From Pachyseris speciosa (Eukaryota > Cnidaria > Anthozoa > Scleractinia > Pachyseridae), in NCBI GenBank assembly GCA_016490735.1, contig JAEMWC010000013.1, forward strand, positions 1,813,501 through 1,877,500: DNA of 64,000 bases, written 5' to 3'. Of the stretch, positions 8,662 through 18,825 are shown in pieces (within the stretch, counting starts at the first letter, position 1; the number at the start of each line of letters is the position of its first letter). Under the pieces are notes generated by a model that made no database searches, was not told where the DNA came from, and saw only the letters and a program-made list of their open reading frames with translations. Made by a program: the position numbers and the translations under genes.

Positions 8662-10801
8662 TGGGGCGGTTTGCGAAAGGACCTGGGGGCGGCAGAAGAC
8701 GCGGAGCAGCTGCGGCGACATCGACAGCAGCTTTTCTTAAAATCAACGGGAGCACCCCAATGACCGGTCCTCTTGACACGGGGGGGCAACCCGATTGAGA
8801 ATCTGGGCCCACCAGCCGGCCCGCTTGATGCGGTCAGCGAATGTTATGTTACAGCGACTTTTGCCCAACTCGATGGAAGTGCCCTGATGACGGGCAACAT
8901 GGACATGGGGGAGAATCTCATCACCAACATGGGTTACCCCAAAGACATTCTCGACGCCACAAATAAAAGCTATGTCGAATCAGAAATCGCGCTTTGTTTG
9001 AAACGTGACAGAAGCGACCCGGCGCGGGGCGCTTTGGACATGAATGACTACGGAATCGCCAATTTGCCAGACGCCGATTCCAGCACGCCCGCGGGCAACG
9101 CCGTCAACGTTGACGAAGGCCTGCAAACCAAATTCGACGCGGTTGCGCAAAAAGACTTGAACATGAAAATTAACGCGGTCGTGAATCTTGCGCCCCCCTT
9201 CGCCACAGCAGACGCGGCGAATAAACGGTATGTCGATGAAAATTTCCTCCGCAAAGACGGCACATCGTCAATGTTTGGTGACCTGAACATGGGCGCACAA
9301 AGGATCACCTCTTTCAAGACCCAACCGCCGTCGAAGACGCAGCATCAAAAAATTACGTGGATGATTCCTTGAAGGTCTTCCTGAAAAAGGACGGCAGTCA
9401 AGCAATGACGGGCAATCTCAACATGGGGACCCACAAAATCACCGCGCTCGAAAAGCCGTTCAACGAAACGGACGCGTCAACGAAGGATTATGCGGATCAT
9501 TCGCACCTTTCCCAGTCGGGCGGGCAAAAAAATCAATTCGCCTACCTCATGGACGATGACGACGAGTCCTCATCCGAAAAAAAAATTCAGGTTCATGGGA
9601 TTGTCAACTTGGCCGCCTCCCCACAAGGGGTCAACAAAAACTCTTACGAATTCACTCTCGTCAAAGACGCGGGCAGCGACGATTACCGCTCGCGGATCGG
9701 TTTCAATCTTTATCCTCTTGCTTTGGGGTATTACACACTTGTGGTTGAGTACTTTCCACCGGAAATGATAAATGTGTCCATGAGGGCGAGCGCCACTGTC
9801 GCTTCCATCACGAGCCAAACCACGCGAACCTTCAGCTGCGCCAACCCGAAATACACGAAAATCCTCATTCAGTTGCACCACTGGAGTACCAACACCCCCA
9901 ACTATGTTTTTTTGGACGTGCACGGCAGAACTTCTGGCTCAACCACGGGCCACCTAGTTGTTTATGGGGTGTCTGGCACCGTTTCCAGCGTGGAATCGGA
10001 TGTCTTTGACACGGTTTGGACTGTGGAATATGGGAAAATGGAAATGCAAACCGACTTGGATATGAACGGCCATCTTCTGTTGAAACCCAAACTGGGACGT
10101 GATTTGGATTTGAATTACAAAAAAGTTCACAGCAACGGCCTGGATTTGTTCCGCCCTGGACCTGGGTGGGTTTGCCCTTTATCAACCGAAGCTGGGTGAT
10201 GATTTGGATTTGGACGGGAACTTTGTGAAAGATAATCGCGCAACGTTGTTTGGCGGAACAAATGGAGAGGTAACGTTGCAAAGCGACGTAAACATGAACA
10301 GCTTCCTGCTCGAAGAAGCGAAGTTGGGTGGAAATTTGAATTAGAAAGATCGGGCTGTTTACAACAATGACGACCTTTTATTCAGGTACCAAAATGGGGC
10401 TATCCGGTTTTCGAAACCTGTGGTTTGCCCTGGAATGGTTTGCCGAGTTGAAGGCGACCTTCAAATGGCCTCATCATCACAAATTACTTTCACCATGCCC
10501 CAGTTTTGGGCCCCATTTACCCTCTTCCGACTGGTCACCCGTCTTGAGTTGGATCTTATACCAGGAATCCAACGCGACGGACGACTCTCTGTTGGAGTCC
10601 ATTACCCCTCTCCCATTTCCCCCCACTTTTATCATTACACGGTTCCACGAGGAAAGAGGGCGTGGTCAACAGGAACCCCCGACGCGGAGAGGGGTGAGAT
10701 GTTCACATACCCCCCCCGACACGGTAACAGGATTGTCGTTTACATTGACGGGCCTTAAAGCCGGCTCAAGGGCAGAGCTGACCGCTGAGTTCGTTGCATA
10801 A
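8661..10801 (+). pseudogene. Fibre-like Polinton protein with phage-tail-type repeats, frameshifted
   Basis: Begins MGRFAKGPGGGRRRGAAAA, a basic glycine-rich head. A G run near 8780 shifts the frame. The body is built of repeats of the type MTGNMDMGENLITNMGYP, DATNKSYVE, LNMGAQRITSF, MTGNLNMGTHKITALEKP, which resemble bacteriophage tail-fibre repeats (M-x-G-x-L/M-x-M-G-x-x-x-I). A second repeat, PKLGRDLDLNY, PKLGDDLDLDGN, AKLGGNLN, occurs at about 10090-10345. Changes of frame lie near 9315 and 10150, and an in-frame stop lies at about 10343. The last part (IVVYIDGP, then TGLSFTLTGLKAGS) is a possible knob. The likely role is a spike or attachment fibre, by analogy only. Confidence 0.65.
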
Positions 10802-10816
10802 AAAAATTCCTTTCTT

Positions 10817-10822
10817 TATATA
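10817..10822 (+). promoter_or_regulatory. TATA-like string directly before a Polinton start codon
   Basis: TTTATATA ends directly at the ATG at 10823. It is similar in placement to CAATATA at 8655-8660 before the fibre gene. Too close to the start for a standard TATA-to-mRNA spacing, so it could equally be part of a leader. Confidence 0.3.
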
Positions 10823-11329
10823 ATGCCTCCCACCGAACCCAAGCTCTGCGTTTTCGACTTCAACCACATCGACCCTTCCCTTGAACAGAACACCGTCGAG
10901 ATGTTGAAAAACCTTTACGCTTTTTACCACAAGAAACATTGGGACTACGAAAAGCTATTCCACTCCTTTCAAAGAAAAAAAATCTGTTTTGCAATGTGGT
11001 GGCGGGAAAGGCCATCATCTCTTCTGCGGTTGCGGGGGTTATTACCTCGAACCCGATTGTGTTTGCAACTTTGACTGCTTTCGGGATTGTCGTCAAAGGT
11101 GTGTAGCAAGCTTCAAAAAATACGACAAAAAAGCAGAGAGGGCCAACTTTGCCGGGCTGAGTACAAAAAAATTATCGACGCGATCCGCTTCCACCTCATG
11201 GGTGAGACTTTCGATGAAAAAGAGTTCCTTGACAGGCTGAAACTGGTTGACGACTTCGTTAGCGACCACTGCATGGTGGTCCCCGAAAACATCCAGGCAA
11301 AATATGCCAAACGTTTCGTCGCGGAGTAA
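10823..11329 (+). pseudogene. Polinton two-segment membrane protein, frameshifted
   Basis: The start MPPTEPKLCVFDFNHIDPSL leads to VEMLKNLYAFYHKKHWDYEK. An A run near 10975 shifts the frame into a hydrophobic stretch AGKAIISSAVAGVITSNPIVF and ATLTAFGIVVKG, long enough for one or two membrane passes. Another shift follows, then a soluble, charged C-terminus (QKIRQKSREGQL to AKYAKRFVAE, stop 11327-11329). I recall similar hydrophobic-hairpin proteins in cnidarian Polintons, but their function is unknown to me. Total length would be about 168 residues. It lies downstream of the fibre gene on the same strand. Confidence 0.5.
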
Positions 11330-11571
11330 AGACCGAAATCATGTTGCTCGATTCAAGACCCACAACCATGCATCGAACCTTTCTTTCGCCCGCAGACGCG
11401 TTGCTGGGTGAATTTTTTCGACGACAGGAAAGAGGTGCGCGAGAATTTCTTTTTTGCGCGGCCAAACTCCTTTGGGACCACTTGAAAGTAATCAAACAAA
11501 AAGCAAACGAAATTCACCGACCTGGGAAAAATGGACTCCCTGAAATCGCGGATGAGGCTTCCCAAAAACTT

Positions 11572-11841
11572 CTACCGAACCGGGTCGCAGAATTCTCGCC
11601 CGCCATCCGAAATGGTGTTGACGGCGCCGAACATTCTGGGTTTCTCGAGAATTTTGCTGAATTTTGCTGGCTGGCTGGCTGTCCACCCCATCTCCTCCCT
11701 GGTTTTGGTTGGGGTACCGAGCTTCTCAACCCTTTGACAACTTTGACAAACAAGTTCGAAATTCTCCTGGTCCTCAACCATCGTTTTCCCACAGCACACC
11801 CTTCCGTTTGCGATCGCGTTCGCATTCGCCATCTTTCCCAC
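11572..11841 (-). CDS. Zinc-ribbon-like ORF between membrane protein and integrase
   Basis: A 89-residue frame starting MGKMANANAIANGRVCCGKT with a CxxC-like pair at each end (VCCGK and CQSCQ) spaced as in a zinc ribbon. This opening resembles the N-terminus of VLTF3-like late transcription factors that some Polintons carry. The rest of that protein is not recognisable here: beyond about 11575 only shifted, short frames continue. Plus-strand frames across 11341-11964 are also open, so the coding strand is not certain. Confidence 0.35.
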   Translation of the reverse strand: MGKMANANAIANGRVCCGKTMVEDQENFELVCQSCQRVEKLGTPTKTREEMGWTASQPAKFSKILEKPRMFGAVNTISDGGREFCDPVR

Positions 11842-11856
11842 TGTTTTATAGGTTTA

Positions 11857-12906
11857 ATGGAAACTCCTGCCTTGAAGCAAGAAGCTCCTGCCTCAAAGCA
11901 GAAAAAAACCTTTGAAAAATTTACTACAGCCCGAAAGGTTATTGGAGAGGGTTGGCCGCGGTAAAAAAAAAATGGCCTAAGCCGCAAAGGCTTAGGAAAA
12001 TGTGGCCAAACAGTGGTTGGAAAAGCAGGCTCTTTTGCAAATCTTTCTTTCCGCGCCGCGGTACATTCCTCGGCCGAACTTTGACGTGCCAACACCCAAC
12101 GCGGTGCACCAAGCTGACCTGCTCTTCATGCCGCATGACAAGGTTGGACGCAAAACTTTTAAATACGCACTGACTGTGGTCAACGTGGCCAGCCGCAAGG
12201 CAGCTGAGCCCCTGACCTCGAAAAATTCTGACGAACTGGCCCAGGCCTTTGAAAAGATTTACAAGCGTTCGCCTCTCAAATGGCCAAAGCTTCTGCAGGT
12301 GGACCCGGGGCGGGAGTTCAGGGGGGCTGTTTCCAGAATCATGGACGTGCATGGAACGGGCACTCGCCGTAGACATGTTGAAATTCACCGCGACCAAGCG
12401 ATTGTGGAACGCTTCAATTGCACTCTTGCCGAGCGGCTGTTTGAGCACCAGTACGCAGTCGAAATGAAGCTGCCAGAGGGTGTGCGGTCTGTTGTGTTGG
12501 TGGTAAGGCTTCCCATGGTGTTGCTGCTCTCAACAACCAGACCATGCAGCTGACAGGTTTGACGCCCGCAGATGCAACCCGAAAACAATCTGGTTTTGCT
12601 CAGCCAGCAACTCCGTATTTCAGACCTGTCGGTGCGGCTGAAAAAACGCTTCCCCTTGGCGTGGAAGTTCGCTATCTGTTTCAACCGGGCGAGTTGGAAA
12701 GTGGTGTGCGAAGGGCAACAGCTCTGGTCTGGTCCTTGCAAACTTTTGTGGTGGGTAGGGTCATGACGAAACCGAATCAGCCGGTGGTGTATTGGATTTC
12801 CCTCCCCGAGGCGGGAGGTCGTGATGGCCCCCAGCGCAGCTTTCTTCGGGAAGAGTTGATGGTTTTTCCACCCAACACCGAGCTCCCTCCTGTCAGACCA
12901 GGATGA
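11857..12906 (+). pseudogene. INT: Polinton retroviral-type integrase
   Basis: Inserts the element DNA. Near 11930 a shifted frame reads YYSPKGYWRGLAAVKK, the usual N-terminal segment of Polinton integrases. The main frame (about 11990-12490) has IPRPNFDVPTPNAVHQADLL with the first Asp, KWPKLLQVDPGREFRG with the second Asp, and IHRDQAIVERFNCTLAERLF with the Glu, so the D-D-E triad is present. A shift near 12490 moves the C-terminal part (GLTPADATRK, LPLGVEVRYLFQPGELESG, VGRVMTKPNQPVVYW, LREELMVFPPNTELP) into another frame, which ends at 12904-12906. The core is intact but flanking shifts break the gene. It is convergent with polymerase, 32 bases apart. Confidence 0.9.
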
Positions 12907-12938
12907 CTCCCATATTGCGAAACTCTGCTTTCGCAAAT

Positions 12939-15900
12939 CTAACTTGAAATGTGAAACTCAATTGGCTCCGTGTGAATCCCATCCGGCAAGACCCACCGTT
13001 TGTCGTAGTATGCGCTCAGACCCAACTTGTGCTGCTCATACGTCATCACCTTCCCATTCTTCATTTTGAAGCCTCTGTTATCTACTTTGTCATTTGCCCC
13101 GTGCAACGCAGCTTTGAACCTTTCCCATGTCAGTCGGTTCTGCGCTTTGGTCATTCCTTCTGTGCTCAGTTTGTCTGCTGTGGTGTCTGTGGCGAAACGG
13201 GGGCCTGGTGCAAAGGGAGGGAGCCGTTTCCATTTCGCCGACGTTTTTCCTCTTCACAAACAAACCTTGCCTTTCTCGAGGGCAGACAGACCATGCGCTT
13301 GCCCGCACATTCGCGCCGAAACAGCTCTTCGCCCCAAGGTGTGTGGTTTTTGGTGAAGTCTGGCTTTTCCCTGTCTTGGTCCTCCATCACCTTGGCCAGC
13401 TCTTTCTCTGTGAAGTCGTGTTTCTGATCAGCTACGGAGACGAAATAGCACTTGGACGAAAGGGCGGTCATTTTCTCCCCCACACATTCCAACTTGAAGA
13501 TCCCTGGCGTTCCTTTCGTTTCGCTGTTCAACGAGAGCCGAAGGTGCTTCTCTCTTTCAAACCGCTCTCGCATTCTTGGCTTGACCATGTGTTCGATTCT
13601 GCGGGAGCTGGTCGCCATGTACAAACTGTTGGTGTCCATCTGGATCAGTTCGAAGTCCCGCCGGTCCGCGAACATGAGCAGGAAATCATAATAGAACTGC
13701 AATACCCACAACTTTGCCAGCTGATACACCGCAATGCCAATCTGAAATGGGTGGCTGATCTTGATCTGTCTTTTGCGGGTTTCGATTTCGAATGCATCGC
13801 CAACAAGGCTGAGATTCTTGAAGAATGGACTTCTGAACTCTCCGTCGACTGTTTTCCGTTCTCTTGTATATTTCACACTGGTTTGGTTTTCTTTGTTTTC
13901 GATCAGCTTGCCGTACGCGCTGTTGCCGAGAAGTTTGAACACATCTGCCAACAAAGCCTTGTCCTTGTCCTTGTCTCCTTCCTTTCTTGCTTCTGTTACC
14001 TGATCAACAAACCAAACGAACGGTCTTCGGGGTGTGTAATCAATGGTACGGTAAACAGCTGTGATAACAGCTCCGTGTTGCAGATACCAAAGCAGAAGCG
14101 GAGCGTAAAGCAAAGTTTTCTCTGTTTTAAAAGGACCCACCAATCTCCTTCCATTTCCCCTGTTCCGTTTGGTTCTTTTCATGTACTCTTTCATGTGCTC
14201 TGGCAATGCCTCTTCGGGGATTTTTTTGTTGACGAAGAATGGGAGCATTTCCTGAAACACCGGCCATGGCCGCTTGGGGATTTCAAAGTCGACCTCAGCA
14301 AAGCCGAACCATCTGTTTGCCAGAACCTTTTTTGTGAAGGCAGCTGCTTCCTTCAAGATGTGCTGTTGGGTTGTTGGGTTTTTTTGTTGGTCGGATGCTG
14401 CGAAATGCCGAACATCTCCGCGCCCGCAAGGCATGTCTTGCGCCATTGTGGACAGATACAGGGCTTTGGCATCATACCCCAGGATTGCCTCACATTTCTT
14501 CGAGTTTTGGTATCGGTGATCCCGGATGAAGGTTTCGCCCGCAGCGTGGTAACGGGTGAATACGATTCTTGGCCCGCCGACAACTGCACCTTTCAACATT
14601 GTGTATGCTTCCTCATCTGGATTCCACAATCCTGGATTTCCTTTCTCTTTTGCGAGTTCGCGGAGTGCTCCGTCGAGAAGATAACGCAGACTAACACCTG
14701 AGATTGACACAGCGTCTTTCAACATGTTGATGTTTTTCTCCGCGTAAAACTCTTTCATTTTGGTTATTGCTTCGATACTCGGTCGCACATCCAGATCATT
14801 GTAAAAGCGCAACCAGTCTGAAAATTTTTTCATTCCTTTCTCGTGAAACAGCTTCTTGTACTCTTTCCATTCGCTGCGCGTCAGGACGAACTTTGCTTTT
14901 AACTTCGAATATCAATGCGGATAATCGGGAAGACCGGGGAAATCAAGCTTTTCGGGGGAATCTAACCATTCGTATGGCAACCATGATTTCTGCCCTGCAC
15001 ATTTGAAAGCTTTTACCCGGGCATCGTAATCTGTTCCCGGCCCGAGATAGTTGATGATGTCGAGAAATAACATTCCTGGTGTTCTGATGTACATGATTTT
15101 GTTGGTTGACTTTGCGACGTGGCTGTCCCCTTCTTCATCAGTCATTTTGCCCACGAAATACCTTTTTATCATGTTGGGGTCGTAATTTCCGCTGTTGAAG
15201 CCGAACAGTTTTTTCCGCGCACTTTTGGGCAGGTATTTTTGGTCATCGGGAAGGAACGTTTGGGTGACGTTTTCTCTGATTCTTTTTGCTCTGTCTTCCA
15301 ACTCTTCCACAAATGCTTTGATCAGCTTTTATGGGTCTTTGTCCTGCAAGTGGGTGATATGTTATTGGAAATTGTCTCCGATTAAAACCGAAATTGGTGT
15401 GTGCGCATTGAGGAAACGGAGATCTGTTGTGGCCCGTATTTGTTTGTTGTGGTTCATTATCGTTTCGAAATCGAAGAATATGAAGAAGGGGTGAACAGGG
15501 GTTTTGTATTCAGACATTTGCAGTGGTTGTTGTGGGGTGGGTTCGAAATCCCCTTCCCATTCTCCTCCTTGGGGCTAATAGTTTTCTTGGTCGAAATTAC
15601 ATTCCCACTTCTCCATCACTTCGAAATCTTGTTGTTTCAGTTTGGCTGTAATTTTTTGCGTTTGTTCGTAAAGTTGTCTCGGTGTTTTCCCATTCTTGGT
15701 TGGAGTGTCAAACCTAAAACGGTTGCAATGAGGGCAGCCGTGGTGAAAGCACCAATGAAACTGGAAAATATTTTTGTGTTCCAGATTGAACCCGTCAACA
15801 GGATACCCGGCCACATATCTTTCACCCCCGTGCCCACACATTTGATGGTGAATATGAATTCCTCTTGCTTTCACCTCCCTTTCAATCCAAACCACAGCTT

Positions 15901-17024
15901 TGAAGAAAACCTTGGGGAAAGGAATGAAAGCAGAATTTGGCAGCTGTGTCGGTTTGTGAGGACAGTTAAGTTTTGTTTTCCCTTCGGCGCATGTTTTTGA
16001 ATGTCTCAGCAAATCGTAAGATTTTGTGAAACGCGCGCCACACACCCCACAGGCGTAATTTTTGATCAGAGTTTCAATTTTCGTGATCAGAAACGCGTGC
16101 CCTTCCTACATTCCCAATGTCAGGATTGTTTTCATTTGTTCGCACGGTCTTCTTCACAGATGCCAAACAACTTCTTCGTCTTGTTTTTCAGGTTTAAAAA
16201 ACTCTGATTCCGATCAGGTCTGTTGCTGGACGGTCCTTGTTCAAAAACTCTTCCACTTCCCCCATCTGTTCCAAAGAAATGGGAGGGCAATCTTTTGTCT
16301 TGTCGGTTTTGAAAAAGCTTTTTGCGAGTTTCTGAGCTGCTCTTGTGCAACGATTAATACGCGCCCGTTGGAAATGGCAATGCAACGCCACACACAAAAG
16401 TTGTCATTGTACCCATCCACTGTCACCACTGTGTGGTTGTGGGCCAGATTGCCCAACCATTCAGGAAGATTTCCTTCACCCAACAAAGGTTCCCTGTCAT
16501 ACACAACTCTTAAATCAACGGTGCTGAATTCCACAAATTGCCATTTTGAGTTTGGGAAAACAAGAGGCTCACTTTCTCTCTCCCCCTCTTTTTCCCCTCA
16601 CCCAGGCCCTTGCGTCGCGAATTCTTTGAAAGAGTGGCGAGGTGCGATCCATGTGGTATTGCTCGATTTGTGCCTCGCCTTGGGCCCGTTCCTGTTCTTC
16701 GAGTTTCAGCTCAAGTTTGTAAGAGTAGTTATAAACCAGGCGAAATGCCCGCTCTGCGTTTTCACTTATTGCTGCGGTAAATTTATTTGTCAGATTGTTG
16801 GCAAGCCCGGCGGTTGCTTGCCAAACTGTGAGAGCCTTTCTCCCTCGCCCTCTTTCGAACCCATCATAACGCAGAACTAATGGGTCGCGGGCCCAAGGAA
16901 CTGGTTCTTGTGTTTTCAGAACTGTCGCTCGCCCAGCCATGCCCCTATTATTTGGGGGGAAATTTCTTACGCTGTCAATATTATTGTTTTCTGCTGGTTG
17001 AAGGTTTCCCACTTGCGCCGCCAT
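12939..17024 (-). pseudogene. POLB: Polinton protein-primed DNA polymerase B
   Basis: Replicates the element using a terminal protein. N-terminal pieces (17024-16569 and 16534-16241) lie in different frames. A zinc-finger segment (MCGARFTKSYDLLRHSKTC) and GIHIHHQMCGHGGER follow from 16045. Exonuclease motif I (FFDFET) is at about 15470. The main frame 14833-13166 has motif A (LGYDAKALYLS) and motif B (KLLGNSAYGK). Motif C reads DTNS instead of DTDS (Asn codon at 13628-13630), losing a metal-binding Asp. The C-terminus, ending YYDKRWVLPDGIHTEPIEFH, is in the 13154-12939 frame. Stops lie near 15575, 15360 and 15330, with frameshifts near 14910 and 13160. About 1,360 codons, normal for the family. 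Confidence 0.92.
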
Positions 17025-17133
17025 CGATTCACCCTACACCACATCTCTCTAATTTGCCGCCCTCGTGGTGTGGTGCGTGACGGCAGCGCCTTGCTTTCCT
17101 CTTTTACCTGCTTGTTCTGCCTCTTTACCCTTG

Positions 17134-17309
17134 AGTAGTATTATATGAGTCGAATCAAATACCGTTTTTTTGTGGGAGCTTTATTTCGAAAAATTAAGGC
17201 AACCAGCTTAACTTCCGACGGCAGGATGAAGGTGAAGCTGGTTGCCTTAATTTTTCGAAATAAAGCTCCCACAAAAAAACGGTATCTTTTCGACGCATAT
17301 AATACTACT
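17134..17309. repeat. Palindromic right end of the Polinton (doubled inverted repeat)
   Basis: 17134-17211 and 17232-17309 are inverted copies of each other, about 78 bases each, around a 20-base spacer. Each arm starts at its outer edge with the element terminus AGTAGTATTATATG and contains the T run, TTCGAAAAATTAAGGC and CCAGCTT. The right arm is the genuine Polinton right end. The left arm points the other way, as if a second left end had been joined head to head. The arms differ at only a few bases. Confidence 0.9.
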
Positions 17310-18825
17310 TGGTGAGTTTGAAGCAGAGTTGTGTTTTAAAGACAGATAATGCACAGTGGCTTTTGTTGTTGTAGAAGAAAGAGCAAGGCCAATACTCTGC
17401 CGTCAAACCTCTGAAATGTTGGCAATACTAAAGACTGAAACTCTGTCAGTGAAGAGAGCTTGCTAAGAGAATTCTCAAGAGTCTTTAATGGAGTGGGTAA
17501 ACTCAAAGATTTTCAGGCTAAGCTGCATATTGATGAATCAGTGGAACCCATTGCTCAAAAGCTAAGGCCATCACCATTTGGGTTGAGAGAAAATATAGAA
17601 GAGAAACTAGAAGAACTTGTCAATCATGATGTCATTGAGCAAATGCAAGGACCAACCCCTTGGGTAAGCCCCATTGTAGTAGTCCCAAAGCCCACAGGAG
17701 ACATTCGCCTTTGTGTAGACATGCGGAAAGCTAACGGAGCCATAGTAAGGGAGCGTCACCCTATACCCACTGTAGACGACGTTCTGTACCAACTGAATGG
17801 AAGTACCACATTCAGTAAACTTGACCTAAAATCAGATTGAACTAGAGGAGCAATCCAGAAACATCACCACATTTATAACCCACAAGAGGTTATACAGGTG
17901 CAAGCGTCTCATGTTTGGCATAAGCTCTGCACCAGAACTCTACCAACATACCATTCAGCAAGTATTATCAGGGTGTGAGGGTGCGTGCAACATTCACGAT
18001 AACATCATTATTCATGGTCGCTCTGTTGAGGAGCATGATGCAAGCTTAAGAAAAACCATGGAATGTATTCAAGAGAAGGGGCTTACATTAAACAGGGAGA
18101 AGTACGTATTCCAGATGTCCAAGTTAACTTTCATGGGATACCTGTAGTCAAACAAAGGGATTTGACCGACAGAGTCACGTGTAGAAGCAGTAGTCCAGAC
18201 AAGGGAGCCTCAAAATGCAGGGGAGGTTCGGAGCTTCCTGGGATTAGTGAACTTCAGCTCCAGGTTCATCCCCAACCTAGCAAGTATCGCAGAGCCACTT
18301 CACAGGTTGACGAGGAAGGAAACGCCCTTTGTGTGGGGTACAGAGCAACAGGCTTCTTTTGATACCCTGAAGAGTAGCTTAGCTAATACAGAAACATTGG
18401 CATATTTGGCCAGGAACGCGGAGAAAACCAAACTCATTACAGATGCCAGCCCAGTGGGTTTGGGAGCAGTCCTGACGCAAGTTCAGGGAGGATGCGAGCG
18501 GGTAGTTGCATATGCAAGTAGAAGCCTTACCGATGTTGAGCGTAGGTACTCACAGGCGGAGAAAGAAGCGCTTGGACTTGTGTGGGGTTGTGAAAGATTC
18601 CACATGTACCCATATGGAGTCGAATTCACCTTACTGACTGACCACAAGCCCCTTGAAGTTATCTATTCTACGAGCTCCCGAACCTGGGTCCTTAGACTCG
18701 AACCATACCGGTTCACTGTGCAGTATGTACCAGGGAAACAGAATATTGCTGACCCACTGTCACAGCTTAGCAGAGGAAACGGAGAATGCATGAACAGTGA
18801 GGCAGAAAGTTCATTCGGTTTGTAG
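17310..18825 (+). pseudogene. pol: Gypsy reverse transcriptase and RNase H
   Basis: After the Polinton the remainder of protease runs to about 17455. RT begins near LLREFSRVFNGVGKLKDFQ. Motifs are TPWVSPIVVVPKPTGDIRLC, VDMRKANGAI, and HPIPTVDDVL with STTFSKLDL. A small deletion and shift follow at about 17838 (the WGYH segment is missing) before QIELEEQSRNITTF. The catalytic motif reads HDN (17995-18003) where Gypsy has SDD, so one Asp is lost. LNREKYVF, LTFMGYL, a stop at about 18145, and ETPFVWGTEQQASFDTLKS follow. RNase H is in one frame (18247-18825): LITDASPVGLGAVL, RSLTDVERRYSQAEKEALGL and LLTDHKPLEVI, so its acidic residues remain. Confidence 0.88.

Larger units (their letters stand above)
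2720..17309. mobile_element. Polinton/Maverick element, degenerate
   Basis: The ends are inverted: AGTAGTATTATATGCGTCGA at 2720-2739 and its complement at 17290-17309, with the 5'-AG/CT-3' termini known for Polintons. It sits inside the Gypsy protease. The flanks share TGGT, consistent with an eroded copy of the usual six-base duplication. Inside are a protein-primed DNA polymerase B, a retroviral-type integrase, a packaging ATPase, major and minor capsid proteins and other virion-like genes, the combination that defines this group. The structural block 2949-7981 is on the minus strand. ATPase, fibre, membrane protein and integrase are on the plus strand, and polymerase is on the minus strand, convergent with integrase. 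Almost every gene has frameshifts or stops. Confidence 0.95.

Noticed and set aside
11341..11964. 207-codon plus-strand frame as a Polinton gene
   Set aside because: It shows no motif, crosses into integrase in the wrong frame, and competes with a better minus-strand zinc-ribbon start. Left unassigned.
13127..14701. 524-codon plus-strand frame
   Set aside because: It is the antisense shadow of DNA polymerase B, whose motifs are on the minus strand.
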